Source of the DNA: G965216905 sp965216905
GTDB lineage: Bacteria; Actinomycetota; Acidimicrobiia; Spongiisociales; ZC4RG35
Direction: 5' to 3'
DNA: 64,000 nucleotides
Assembly: GCA_965216905.1 (NCBI GenBank)
Contig: OZ244213.1
Coordinates: forward strand, 2,108,001 to 2,172,000
The notes beneath the pieces are model-generated. The model did not search any database, was not told where the DNA came from, and saw only the letters and a list, made by a program, of their open reading frames with translations. The translations under genes and the position numbers were made by a program. Of the stretch, positions 42,018-50,395 are shown piece by piece; within the stretch, counting starts at the first letter, position 1; every line of letters starts with the position of its first letter.

Positions 42018-43153
42018 CGGGTTGGAAGCGGCTGGTCGCATCCTTGGGCGCCCCGGTGCTGGCGCTGGCCGCCGGACTCTTCTTCTCCTCCATCGCCCTC
42101 CTGCTCATCGACGAGAGCCCGGTCAATGCTTTCGGCGCGATGTGGGAGTACGGGATCTTCAACGGGGAACGTGACGGCATCCAGTGGGCGTCGGTCATCG
42201 AGATCCTGAATACGGCCGTGCCGCTGTTCTTCGCGGGTTTGGCGGCAGCCATCGGGTTCCGAATGGGCCTGTTCAACATCGGGGTCGAGGGCCAGTACCT
42301 GCTGGCCGCCCTGGTGGCGGCCTACTTCGGAGCCAAGTACACGATCTGGGCGCCGCTCCACGTCGTCAGCATCCTGCTCATCGCCATGGCGGCCGGAGCG
42401 ATTTGGGCGGGGATCGCCGGCGTTCTCAAGACGTGGCGCGGCGTGAACGAGGTCATCTCGACCATCATGTTGAACTTCATCGCGTTCAACCTGATCTCGT
42501 GGCTGTTCTTCAACTACTGGCGTGACGAGCGTTCGGTCGGCCAGCTCAACATCGTCACCGCACCGATCCCCGAGACCGGGCGGGTCCCGTCGCTCAATCC
42601 GCTGCTCGAGGTGTTCGGGATCAACCCGCGTCGAGCCGAGCTCACCGGGCTGGTGATCCTGGCCATCGTGGTCGGCTTCGCCTTCTGGTTCATGCTGAAC
42701 CGAACCCAGTTCGGATACGACCTGCGGGCGTCGGGCACCAATGCCTCGGCCGCCCAGGCGTCGGGCGTACGGGCGAACGCGATGATCGTCCGGGCCATGC
42801 TGATCTCGGGAAGCCTGGCCGGCCTGGCCGGCATGGTGACCGTCCTGTCCGAGACCCACCTGTATGCGACCGACTTCCCCAGAAACTACGGGTTCGATGG
42901 AATCGCGGTGGCGTTGATCGGTCGAAACGGTGCCGGTGGGGCGGCGTTGGCGGCGCTGCTGTTCGGGTTCCTCCGCCGGGGCGGCCAGGCGCTCCTCGGC
43001 GAACAGATCCCCGTCGAGATCATCAACATCATGACCGGGTCGATCATTCTGGCCGCCGTGATCGCCTTCGAGCTGGTGAACCGTTGGGCGCGGAACGAGG
43101 AGACCAAGGCGCTGTCTGCCGCGGTCGAGACGCAGGAGGCACAGGCCGCATGA
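42014..43153 (+). CDS. Nucleoside ABC transporter permease 1
   Basis: This 379-aa membrane protein has about nine helices and the BPD_transp_2 pattern (GFRMGLFNIGVEGQYLLAAL, NEVISTIMLNFIAFNL). It pairs with the second permease to form the channel. Start and stop overlap the neighbouring genes by 4 bp. A loop near residues 165-200 faces outward. Confidence 0.92.
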   Translation: MTGWKRLVASLGAPVLALAAGLFFSSIALLLIDESPVNAFGAMWEYGIFNGERDGIQWASVIEILNTAVPLFFAGLAAAIGFRMGLFNIGVEGQYLLAALVAAYFGAKYTIWAPLHVVSILLIAMAAGAIWAGIAGVLKTWRGVNEVISTIMLNFIAFNLISWLFFNYWRDERSVGQLNIVTAPIPETGRVPSLNPLLEVFGINPRRAELTGLVILAIVVGFAFWFMLNRTQFGYDLRASGTNASAAQASGVRANAMIVRAMLISGSLAGLAGMVTVLSETHLYATDFPRNYGFDGIAVALIGRNGAGGAALAALLFGFLRRGGQALLGEQIPVEIINIMTGSIILAAVIAFELVNRWARNEETKALSAAVETQEAQAA

Positions 43154-44412
43154 GCGCCGACACCCGGACCCGTGTGCCGGCCGCGGAGAAGAGCCTCGTG
43201 ATGGGGTTGCTCACCAACCGCCTGTTCGTCTCCGGCCTCATCGCGCTGGCGATCTTCTCTCTGGTCCGGATTCTCACCGGTACCGACGAGATGTCCTCCT
43301 TCCAGACGTGGGGAGCCATGCTGCGCCTGGTGGTGCCGATCCTCCTCGCCGGTCTGGGTGGTCTCTATGCCGAGCGGGCCGGGGTCATCAACATCGGCCT
43401 CGAGGGGATGATGATCCTGGGGACCTGGTTCGCCGGGTACGGAGCGTGGGCGTGGGGTCCGTGGCGAGGCATCCTGTTCGGGATGCTGGGCGGGCTGCTC
43501 GGTGCGGCGCTCCATGCGCTCGCCACGGTCACGTTCAAGATCGACCAGATCGTGTCCGGTGTTGCCATCAACATCATCGGCCTCGGTATGGGACGATTCC
43601 TCTCGACGGTCTTCTATGCCGGCCGTACCGACGCCGGGGTCACCCAGTCGCCTCGCATCACCGGTTCCGTCGATCAATTCACCGTTCCCTTGCTCTCGGA
43701 CCTGTTCCGGTCGATGGAGAACACCGACTGGTTCCTGATCGGAGACATCGGAGGGATCTTGCATGGCTGGACGCGCAATGTGTCCTGGTTCACGCTGCTG
43801 GCCTTCTTGCTCGTCCCGTTCTCGGTTTTCGTGTTGTGGCGAACCCGCTTCGGTCTTCGCCTCCGTTCGACCGGTGAGAACCCGTGGGCGGCCGAGTCCC
43901 TCGGCATTCGGGTGTACACGTACAAGTGGATCGCGGTGCTGATCTCCGGCCTGCTCGCCGGGGCCGGAGGCGCATATCTCGTGACCGAGCAGGCGGGTCT
44001 GTATCGCGAGGGCATGACCGGTGGGCGCGGTTTCATCGGCTTGGCGGCGATGATCTTCGGCAACTGGCGGCCGGCCGGCGTGGCGACCGGAGCGGCCATC
44101 TTCGGCTACGGCTTGACGCTCCAGCTCCGCGGTGAGAGCGACGCCGTGCGTGGTCTCTTGCTGTTCGCCGGGGTCGGATTGCTCCTCTACGCACTCTGGC
44201 AATGGCGCACCGGAGCCGGTCGTTCGTCGGGCTTCACGGCCGCCGCCGGTGTGGCGTTGATCGTCGTGTTCGCCCTCGTCGAGCGCATTCCCGCCGAGTT
44301 CATCTCCATGGCACCGTACGTGTTGACGCTCATCGTCATCTCCCAGGCCGCGGGGCGGCTCCGCATGCCCGCCGCCGATGGAGTGCCATACCGGCGAGGT
44401 GAGGCGCACTGA
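43150..44412 (+). CDS. Nucleoside ABC transporter permease 2
   Basis: This 420-aa protein is the second BPD_transp_2 permease (GLYAERAGVINIGLEGMMI, FKIDQIVSGVAINIIGLGMG). It has extra C-terminal helices compared with the first, adding about 40 residues. The ATG overlaps the stop of permease 1. Its end overlaps the likely CTG start of the P450. Confidence 0.92.
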   Translation: MSADTRTRVPAAEKSLVMGLLTNRLFVSGLIALAIFSLVRILTGTDEMSSFQTWGAMLRLVVPILLAGLGGLYAERAGVINIGLEGMMILGTWFAGYGAWAWGPWRGILFGMLGGLLGAALHALATVTFKIDQIVSGVAINIIGLGMGRFLSTVFYAGRTDAGVTQSPRITGSVDQFTVPLLSDLFRSMENTDWFLIGDIGGILHGWTRNVSWFTLLAFLLVPFSVFVLWRTRFGLRLRSTGENPWAAESLGIRVYTYKWIAVLISGLLAGAGGAYLVTEQAGLYREGMTGGRGFIGLAAMIFGNWRPAGVATGAAIFGYGLTLQLRGESDAVRGLLLFAGVGLLLYALWQWRTGAGRSSGFTAAAGVALIVVFALVERIPAEFISMAPYVLTLIVISQAAGRLRMPAADGVPYRRGEAH

Positions 44413-45626
44413 CCTTCGACGCCTACGCCCCGGCGTTCGTCGACGATCCGTACCCCACGTACGCTCGGTTCCGTGCCGAGTCGCCGGTGTTCTGGGATGA
44501 GACCTGGGGGCTGACCTTCTTCGCCCGGCACGCCGACGTCGCCGGAATCCTCAAGGACCGTCGATTCGGTCGCGATCCTCGGGAGGCGATCCCACCCGGC
44601 GAGATCGACCCGGCGGTGTACGCCCGAACCTATCCGTCGGACATCCCCACCTGGACCCGGCTGGTGCGGGAGTCGTTCATCGACCTCGAACCTCCCCGGC
44701 ACACCCGGATTCGGCGGCTGGTCCAGCACGCCTTCTCGAAACGTGCTTCAGAGAGCTACCGGTCGAGGATGGAGGCCACCGCCCGGACGGCGATCGCCAC
44801 TGCCCTCGAGTCCGGGCGAATGGAGTTGATCGCCGACTACGCCACCCCGATCCCGCTGACGATGATCGCCGAGCTCCTGGGCGTGCCGGTGGTCGATCAG
44901 CCCCAGTTGGTCGCCTGGTCCGCGGCCATCGTTCGGGTGTTCGACCAGGCCGTGACCGATGACGAGAAGCAGACGGCCGAACGGGCCATCGTCGAGTTCG
45001 CCGACTACGTTTCGTCGCTCGTCGACGGGCATCGATCCGACCCCGTCGACAATCTGACGACGGCGCTGGTCGAGGCCGACGTCGACGGTGATCGTCTCTC
45101 GGACGAAGAGCTGGTCTCGACGATCATCCTCACACTGAACGCCGGTCACGAAGCGACCGTGCAAGCGATCGGCAACGCCGTGCTGGCGCTCGTCGAGCGG
45201 CCCGAGGCGTTCGCCGAGCTCAAGGTGCGAGAGCGGGTCGATGGGCGGGTCGTCGACGAACTGCTCCGGTACGACACGCCACTCCAGATGTTCGAGCGGT
45301 GGGTCCTCGAGGACGTGACCTGGTCGGGCGTCGATCTCCGCCGGGGTACCAAGGTGGGATTGCTGTTCGGCTCGGCCAATCGGGACGAGTCGGTGTTCGA
45401 GGAACCGGATGGGCTGCGATTCGACCGACACCCCAACCCCCACGTCTCATTCGGCGCGGGTGTGCACTACTGCGTCGGAGCGCCGCTCGCCAAGGTGGAG
45501 CTGGAGGTCGCCATGCAGGCGCTGGTCGACGTCGTCGACACGATCGAGCTGGCAGACACCCGTTTGGAGCGAACGCCGAGCCTCGTCTTTCGGGGGGTTC
45601 GACGGCTTCCGATCCAGCTGGTCTGA
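44409..45626 (+). CDS. Cytochrome P450 with probable CTG start
   Basis: The 405-aa heme monooxygenase has the I-helix motif NAGHEAT, the K-helix ExxR (DELLRYDTP) and the heme loop FGAGVHYCVGAPLA. GTG 44487 would remove the conserved N-terminus (DPYPTYARFRAESPV). Between the upstream in-frame stop (44400) and that codon there is no ATG, GTG or TTG. CTG at 44409 overlaps the permease stop as CTGA and has GAGGTGAGG 4 nt upstream, so it is the likely start. The substrate is unknown. Co-transcription with a nucleoside-type importer suggests an imported substrate. Confidence 0.88.
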   Translation: MTFDAYAPAFVDDPYPTYARFRAESPVFWDETWGLTFFARHADVAGILKDRRFGRDPREAIPPGEIDPAVYARTYPSDIPTWTRLVRESFIDLEPPRHTRIRRLVQHAFSKRASESYRSRMEATARTAIATALESGRMELIADYATPIPLTMIAELLGVPVVDQPQLVAWSAAIVRVFDQAVTDDEKQTAERAIVEFADYVSSLVDGHRSDPVDNLTTALVEADVDGDRLSDEELVSTIILTLNAGHEATVQAIGNAVLALVERPEAFAELKVRERVDGRVVDELLRYDTPLQMFERWVLEDVTWSGVDLRRGTKVGLLFGSANRDESVFEEPDGLRFDRHPNPHVSFGAGVHYCVGAPLAKVELEVAMQALVDVVDTIELADTRLERTPSLVFRGVRRLPIQLV

Positions 45627-45634
45627 GCGATCGC

Positions 45635-46648
45635 TCAGCCGCTCGCCGTCGTGTCGGTTGTGTCCGCCCCCGGCTCTGTCGTCCCCGCCTGGGTTCCGGC
45701 GTCCGTGGCGACGGGATTGCCGAGGATCTGGATGCCGCGTACGGCCAGGTCGCTGAACTGTTGTCCGTCGACGTCCTCGGCGGGGTGGACGGCCACGATT
45801 CGGACGGTGAGCTTGTTGGTGCGAGGCGAGATGTAGTTGAGCGGAATGGTCCCGGCCTGGTTGGCGATACCCAGCGGGATCTCGGGACCCCGATCATCCT
45901 CGACGGTGATGCGTTGCACCTTGTAATTCTGGAGGAAACGGTCGTTCTCGTCGGCGGGGATGTTCTCCCAAATCAGGCCGGAGATCTCGACGGCTTGGGG
46001 GAAGGTGAAGACGATGGCGACCTCGGCGCCCTCGTCGAGCTGGTCCCAGTTGAACTGGTACTCCCCTTCGAGATCGTCGATGAGGTTGTCGCACGGGAAT
46101 CCGGGGATGCCGTCGATGGCGCAGTCCACGTCGAGGATCGGAAGCGGCACCGGATCGGGCGGGCGGGTCGTGCTCGTCGAGGTCGAGGAGGTGTCGGCGG
46201 CGGCCTCGGGATCGTCGCCACCGATGAGATTGACGAGCGTGACCGCCAGGATCACCAGTAGCAGAATTCCGGCGATGCCCAGCGCGGCGCGCACGCCGGC
46301 GGTGGTCTGGACTGCCGGGCGCGGGGCGACCGGAAGTGCCCCCTGGGTCAGCCGTGCACCGCAGTTCTCGCAGTGTCGATTGGTCATCGGATTGCGAGTC
46401 CCGCAGGATGGGCACGGGATCTCCTCCTCATACCGGGCCGGCTGCCGCCGGATCTGGGCGGGTTCCTCCCCGGTGTCGGCATCACTCCCGATCGGAGGTT
46501 CTCCCGGCGGTGGTCCTTCCTCCAGCGTGAACTGCTCGAAGTCCTGTGCGTTGCCACCCTTGAGCGGATCGATCCACTCGCCGCACGTAGGGCAGAACTG
46601 CTCGTCGCCGACTGTCGCGCCGCAGTTCTCGCAGATGTGTGGGGTCAA
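45635..46648 (-). CDS. Zinc-ribbon membrane protein with discoidin-like C-terminal domain
   Basis: The 337-aa protein has two zinc ribbons (CENCGATVG...CPTCGEW, then CPSCGTRN...CENCGARL), a transmembrane helix near residues 125-145, a Ser/Thr linker and an extracellular beta-rich domain (VDCAIDGIPGFPCDNLIDD, WENIPADENDRFLQNYKV). The latter resembles NADase-type glycan-binding or discoidin-like domains. The TTG start has GAGGAGG 5 nt upstream; GTG 46678 is the longer option. It is convergent with the P450. Confidence 0.72.
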   Translation of the reverse strand: MTPHICENCGATVGDEQFCPTCGEWIDPLKGGNAQDFEQFTLEEGPPPGEPPIGSDADTGEEPAQIRRQPARYEEEIPCPSCGTRNPMTNRHCENCGARLTQGALPVAPRPAVQTTAGVRAALGIAGILLLVILAVTLVNLIGGDDPEAAADTSSTSTSTTRPPDPVPLPILDVDCAIDGIPGFPCDNLIDDLEGEYQFNWDQLDEGAEVAIVFTFPQAVEISGLIWENIPADENDRFLQNYKVQRITVEDDRGPEIPLGIANQAGTIPLNYISPRTNKLTVRIVAVHPAEDVDGQQFSDLAVRGIQILGNPVATDAGTQAGTTEPGADTTDTTASG

Positions 46649-46667
46649 ACTCGCCTCCTCGGGGCGG

Positions 46668-46673
46668 TATTGT
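46668..46673 (+). promoter_or_regulatory. GGTATTGT -10 for the 41-aa membrane protein
   Basis: TATTGT in GGTANNNT context ends 8 nt before the ATG at 46682, with no Shine-Dalgarno. Confidence 0.5.
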
Positions 46674-46681
46674 GCCACGCG

Positions 46682-46807
46682 ATGGCACCCTCAGTGATCC
46701 GCACGGCCGAACCGTGGACGCCGTGGTCGATTCTGTGGGGCATCGTGCTCGCCCTCGCCCTCCTGGCGCTGGTCGTCTGGCTCATCCGGCGTGCCTCCCG
46801 GCTGTGA
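46682..46807 (+). CDS. 41-aa single-pass membrane protein
   Basis: The peptide is short, with one predicted helix (ILWGIVLALALLALVVWLI) and a basic end RRASRL. It is divergent from the zinc-ribbon gene and followed 47 nt later by radA. The GGTATTGT hexamer 8 nt upstream supports it as a real gene. I recognise no family. Confidence 0.55.
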   Translation: MAPSVIRTAEPWTPWSILWGIVLALALLALVVWLIRRASRL

Positions 46808-46841
46808 GGTGAGGCGCTCCATCGGTGTCACCCCCGGCCGA

Positions 46842-46847
46842 TAGCAT
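46842..46847 (+). promoter_or_regulatory. TAGCAT -10 for radA
   Basis: TAGCAT ends 7 nt before GTG 46855. No ribosome site is present. Confidence 0.5.
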
Positions 46848-46854
46848 CGAAACG

Positions 46855-48147
46855 GTGAGCTACCTCTGTGACTCCTGTGGTTTCTCGTCTCCCAAGTGGA
46901 TGGGATTCTGCCCGCGTTGCCGCTCCGACCGCGAGTTGCGCGAAGTCGCCGCCCATGACCGGCGGATCGGTCCCGCTCCCGAGCCGGTGTCGTTGGACAA
47001 GCTCGGCGCCGAGGTGCCGACTCGAATCGACTCGGGGGTGGGAGAGGTCGACCGGATTCTCGGCGGTGGCATCGTGCCCGGTTCGGTCGTGCTCGTCGGC
47101 GGCGAGCCTGGGATCGGCAAATCCACGCTGCTGCTCCAGATGGCGGGTGCCCTGGGTCAGGGAGGGTTCAAGGTGCTGGTGGTCACGGCGGAGGAATCGG
47201 CGCAGCAGGTCGCCGCTCGCGCCGTCCGGCTGGGAATCGCCGATGACGGGGTGCTGGTCGTGGCCGAGGACGATGTCGATGCCGCCCTGGCGGCCGCCGT
47301 CGCCGAGCGCCCCGACGTGCTGGTCGTCGACTCCATCCAGACGGTGCGGTGCCCGGATCTCGAGGGGGTTCCGGGTGGGGTGACCCAGGTTCGCGAGTCG
47401 GCGGACCGGCTGATCCGTCACGCACGATCGGCGGACATCGCCACCTTCCTCGTCGGGCACGTCACCAAGGAGGGGTCGCTGGCCGGCCCGAAGCTGCTCG
47501 AGCACATGGTCGACGTGGTGCTCAGCCTGGAAGGCGATGCCGATCGGGGTCTGCGGGCACTCCGCGCGTTCAAGAACCGGTTCGGTTCCACCGACGGCGT
47601 GGCCCTGTTCGACATGGCGGGTGACGGCCTCGTCGAGGTCGAAGACCCATCGGCCGCGTTTCTGTCGGAGTGGCAGTCTCAGGTGCCCGGCACGGTGGTG
47701 TTCCCGGCGCTGGAGGGACGGCGGGCCATCCTCGTCGAAATCCAGGCACTGGTGACCCCGACCGCCCAACCCCAACCTCGCCGCTCGGTGCGAGGGATCG
47801 AGGCCGCTCGTATCCATCAGGTGCTGGCGGTCCTCCAACGGCACTGTGGTCTCCGACTTGCCGACAAGGAGGTCTACGTCAACGTGGTCGGAGGCTGGCG
47901 CCTGGCCGAGCCGGCGGCCGACCTGGCGGTGGCGCTGGCAGTCGCCTCCTCCTGTCTCGACGTCCCGTTGGGGAACATGGCGGCCTGGGGAGAGATCGGT
48001 CTGGCCGGCGAAGTTCGGGCCGTGCCCTTCGACGATCGACGCCGGGCCGAGACCCAGCGACAGGGGGTCGAGAAGATCATGGCGACGCCGCCCAGGTCGA
48101 AGACGTTGCTGGCGGCGCTGTTGCTCGAGGGTGGGCTCGTCCCGTAG
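46855..48147 (+). CDS. radA: DNA repair protein RadA
   Basis: This 430-aa protein has an N-terminal zinc finger (YLCDSCGFSSPKWMGFCPRC, one block), a RecA-like ATPase with Walker A GEPGIGKST, the RadA-specific KNRFGSTDG motif and a Lon-like C-terminal domain. It promotes branch migration in recombination. GTG 46855 gives the usual family N-terminus and has TAGCAT 7 nt upstream; GTG 46825 is an in-frame alternative with a distant GAGGTGAGG. disA follows, the conserved pairing. Confidence 0.94.
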   Translation: MSYLCDSCGFSSPKWMGFCPRCRSDRELREVAAHDRRIGPAPEPVSLDKLGAEVPTRIDSGVGEVDRILGGGIVPGSVVLVGGEPGIGKSTLLLQMAGALGQGGFKVLVVTAEESAQQVAARAVRLGIADDGVLVVAEDDVDAALAAAVAERPDVLVVDSIQTVRCPDLEGVPGGVTQVRESADRLIRHARSADIATFLVGHVTKEGSLAGPKLLEHMVDVVLSLEGDADRGLRALRAFKNRFGSTDGVALFDMAGDGLVEVEDPSAAFLSEWQSQVPGTVVFPALEGRRAILVEIQALVTPTAQPQPRRSVRGIEAARIHQVLAVLQRHCGLRLADKEVYVNVVGGWRLAEPAADLAVALAVASSCLDVPLGNMAAWGEIGLAGEVRAVPFDDRRRAETQRQGVEKIMATPPRSKTLLAALLLEGGLVP

Positions 48148-48207
48148 GGCCGAGAGACACTCGACCGCCGTCACCGACCCAGTCGATTCGACCGGGCTCT
48201 CAAGTGA

Positions 48208-48213
48208 TACGCT
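48208..48213 (+). promoter_or_regulatory. TACGCT -10 for disA
   Basis: GATACGCT ends 8 nt before GTG 48222, with no Shine-Dalgarno. Confidence 0.45.
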
Positions 48214-48221
48214 GCCCTTTC

Positions 48222-49277
48222 GTGGCGGACGAATCCCAAGCTCACCTCGACACGCTCGAGCGGCTGGCCCCCGGCAGCGCGCTCCGTGCGGGTCTCGAAC
48301 GAATCCTTCAAGCGGGTCGCGGTGCCCTGATCGTCATCGGCTCCAACGAAGTGGTCGAGGAGATCTGCACCGGTGGTTTCGTGTTGCAGAAGACCTCGTA
48401 CACGGCTGCTCGGCTTGCCGAGCTGGCGAAGATGGACGGGGGCATCGTCCTCGGGGACGAAGGCGCCACGATCCTTCGGGCCAACGTCCACTTCGTCCCG
48501 GACTCTTCGATACCGACGGATGAGACCGGCTCTCGCCACCGCACCGCGGAACGAATCGCAGTTCAGACCGGAATGCCGGTGGTGTCGGTGTCGGAGGGTC
48601 GGAACCTGGCGACGCTGTACATCGACGGGACCAAGATCGAGTTGCCGCGCCCGGAGGCGCTCGCCGCCCGAATCAATCAGGAACTCCAGAACCTCGATCG
48701 GTTGCGCCGGCAGCTCGATGATGCGGAGCGTCTCCTCACCATTCTGGAGGTGTCGGGGATCGCCACCTACCGGAGCGTCATGACCCTCGTCCAGCGGGCA
48801 GAGCTGGTGCGCCGGGTGGGGAAGGCAGTCGAGGTCATGGCGGTGTCGCTGGGTGAGGAGAGCGGGCTGGCCTCCCTGCAGCTCGCCGACTTGCGGCGAG
48901 GGGTGGTCCACACCCGGGATCTGGCCATACGGGATCATCTGGAGAGCCGATCCAAACGGCTCTATCAGAAGGCGGTGAGGCGAGTCGAGAGCTTGTCGGA
49001 TGCCGAGCTCGTCGACCCGAGTCGGGTCGGAAAGGCGATCGGCTTCGACGACCTCGACGTGAAGTCCGTCCCGCGCGGCATGCGGATTCTCAGCAAGGCG
49101 GGGCGGATCCCCGAGTCGGTGCGCGACTCGGTGACGAAACGGTTCCAGTTCCACCAGCTCCTGCGGGCCGACATCGCGTCTCTGGAGCGGGTCGACGGGA
49201 TCGGTGGGCATCGGGCCCGGCAGCTCCGACTGTCCTTCGACCGCTTGCTGGCGATGGCCGACACCTGGTCGCCCTGA
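48222..49277 (+). CDS. disA: DNA integrity scanning diadenylate cyclase DisA
   Basis: This 351-aa protein makes c-di-AMP and scans DNA for branches. The DAC domain has KMDGGIVLG where the family motif is DGA (here DGG) and the RHR motif (TGSRHRTAERIA) is intact. Linker helices and a C-terminal HhH domain (LERVDGIGGHRARQLR) follow. The length is normal. The start is GTG 48222, supported by TACGCT. The Ala-to-Gly change in DGA keeps the catalytic Asp, so activity is likely but unproven. Confidence 0.93.
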   Translation: MADESQAHLDTLERLAPGSALRAGLERILQAGRGALIVIGSNEVVEEICTGGFVLQKTSYTAARLAELAKMDGGIVLGDEGATILRANVHFVPDSSIPTDETGSRHRTAERIAVQTGMPVVSVSEGRNLATLYIDGTKIELPRPEALAARINQELQNLDRLRRQLDDAERLLTILEVSGIATYRSVMTLVQRAELVRRVGKAVEVMAVSLGEESGLASLQLADLRRGVVHTRDLAIRDHLESRSKRLYQKAVRRVESLSDAELVDPSRVGKAIGFDDLDVKSVPRGMRILSKAGRIPESVRDSVTKRFQFHQLLRADIASLERVDGIGGHRARQLRLSFDRLLAMADTWSP

Positions 49278-49318
49278 GGCCGGCGGGGATCGCCGAGAGG
49301 CGAATTGGACGCTCCGGG

Positions 49319-49324
49319 TACAAT
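49319..49324 (+). promoter_or_regulatory. GGTACAAT -10 for carD
   Basis: TACAAT ends 9 nt before ATG 49334. It is close to the TATAAT consensus, matching the expected high expression of carD. Confidence 0.55.
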
Positions 49325-49333
49325 CCCGGCGGA

Positions 49334-49849
49334 ATGGCAAAGAAGAAAACCAACTCAAAGTACGGCGTCGGCGACAAGGTGGTCCATCCGCAGCACGGTG
49401 CGGCCACGATCGCCAAGAAGGTCAAGCAGACCTTCAACGACGAGAAGAAGGACTACTACGTCCTCGACATCGCCACCGAACAGCTCACCGTGATGGTCCC
49501 CGTCGACTCGATCGACGACATGATCCGCCCGATCATCTCCAAGACGCAGGCCCGCAACGTTCTGAAGGTGCTGAAGGAGGAGCCGCAGGAGGCCGGCTCC
49601 AACTGGAGCCGGTGGTACAAGGTCCTCAACGAGAAGATGACCTCCGGTGACATCTTCCAGGTCGCCGAGGTCGTGCGTGATCTCAACTTCGCGCAGCAGA
49701 CGAAGGGCATCTCCCCGGCGTTGAAGCGGATGCTGTCGAAGGCCCGGTTGACCCTGACGTCCGAACTCCAGTTCTCGCTGGTGGTCGACGAGGAAGAGGC
49801 GGTCAAGAAGCTCGATCGAGCCCTTCCGACGTTCGAAGTCGAGGAGTGA
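49334..49849 (+). CDS. carD: CarD-family RNA polymerase-binding regulator
   Basis: This 171-aa protein has the N-terminal RNAP-interaction domain (KYGVGDKVVHPQHG) and the C-terminal DNA-binding helical domain (WSRWYKVLNEKM). It stabilises open complexes in actinobacteria. A basic AKKKTN start precedes the fold. It overlaps ispF by 4 bp. In mycobacteria ispD lies between carD and ispF; here it is missing. Confidence 0.95.
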   Translation: MAKKKTNSKYGVGDKVVHPQHGAATIAKKVKQTFNDEKKDYYVLDIATEQLTVMVPVDSIDDMIRPIISKTQARNVLKVLKEEPQEAGSNWSRWYKVLNEKMTSGDIFQVAEVVRDLNFAQQTKGISPALKRMLSKARLTLTSELQFSLVVDEEEAVKKLDRALPTFEVEE

Positions 49850-50343
49850 CCGCCACCCGGGTCGGCTGGGGCTTCGATGCACACCGGCTCGGGGGCGAAC
49901 CGCCGGTGATCCTCGGAGGTGTGGTCGTCGCCACCGACCAGGGTGTGGTCGCGACCTCCGACGGCGACGTCGCCGCGCATGCCGTCGCCGATGCGGTTCT
50001 CGGTGCGGCCAATCTCGGGGATCTGGGTTCTCACTTCCCCTCATCGGACCACCGTTGGCACGACGCAGACAGCCTCGCCATGCTTCGGGAGGCGGTCGCC
50101 ATGGCCTCCCGCGCCGGGGTGGACGTTCACTATGTCGACGTCACCGTCGTCGCTGAGTCGATCCGGGTCTCACCGCATCGAGATGCGATCCGTCGTGGGC
50201 TGGCAGGCGCGCTCGGTGTGGGTATCGCGGCCGTATCCGTCAAGGCGACGACCACCGATGGATTGGGCACCCTCGGCCGGGAGGAGGGAATCGCCGCCAT
50301 GGCGGCCGTCACCGCCGAGGGGTCGGTGCTCGGCGAGGAGTGA
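49846..50343 (+). CDS. ispF: 2-C-methyl-D-erythritol 2,4-cyclodiphosphate synthase
   Basis: The 165-aa MEP-pathway enzyme shows GWGFDAHRL with zinc ligands Asp/His, SDGDVAAHAVADAVLGA and the KATTTDGLGTLGREEGIAA end. The GTG start overlaps the carD stop. Its usual partner ispD is not adjacent, so the first cyclisation steps must be encoded elsewhere. Confidence 0.94.
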   Translation: MTATRVGWGFDAHRLGGEPPVILGGVVVATDQGVVATSDGDVAAHAVADAVLGAANLGDLGSHFPSSDHRWHDADSLAMLREAVAMASRAGVDVHYVDVTVVAESIRVSPHRDAIRRGLAGALGVGIAAVSVKATTTDGLGTLGREEGIAAMAAVTAEGSVLGEE

Positions 50344-50379
50344 GCGGGTGGGCTGCGGTTCCATTGGCGGTTCCGCCCC

Positions 50380-50385
50380 TATCAT
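50380..50385 (+). promoter_or_regulatory. TATCAT -10 for cysS
   Basis: TATCAT ends 10 nt before ATG 50396 and there is no ribosome site. Confidence 0.45.
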
Positions 50386-50395
50386 CCCTGGCTCG

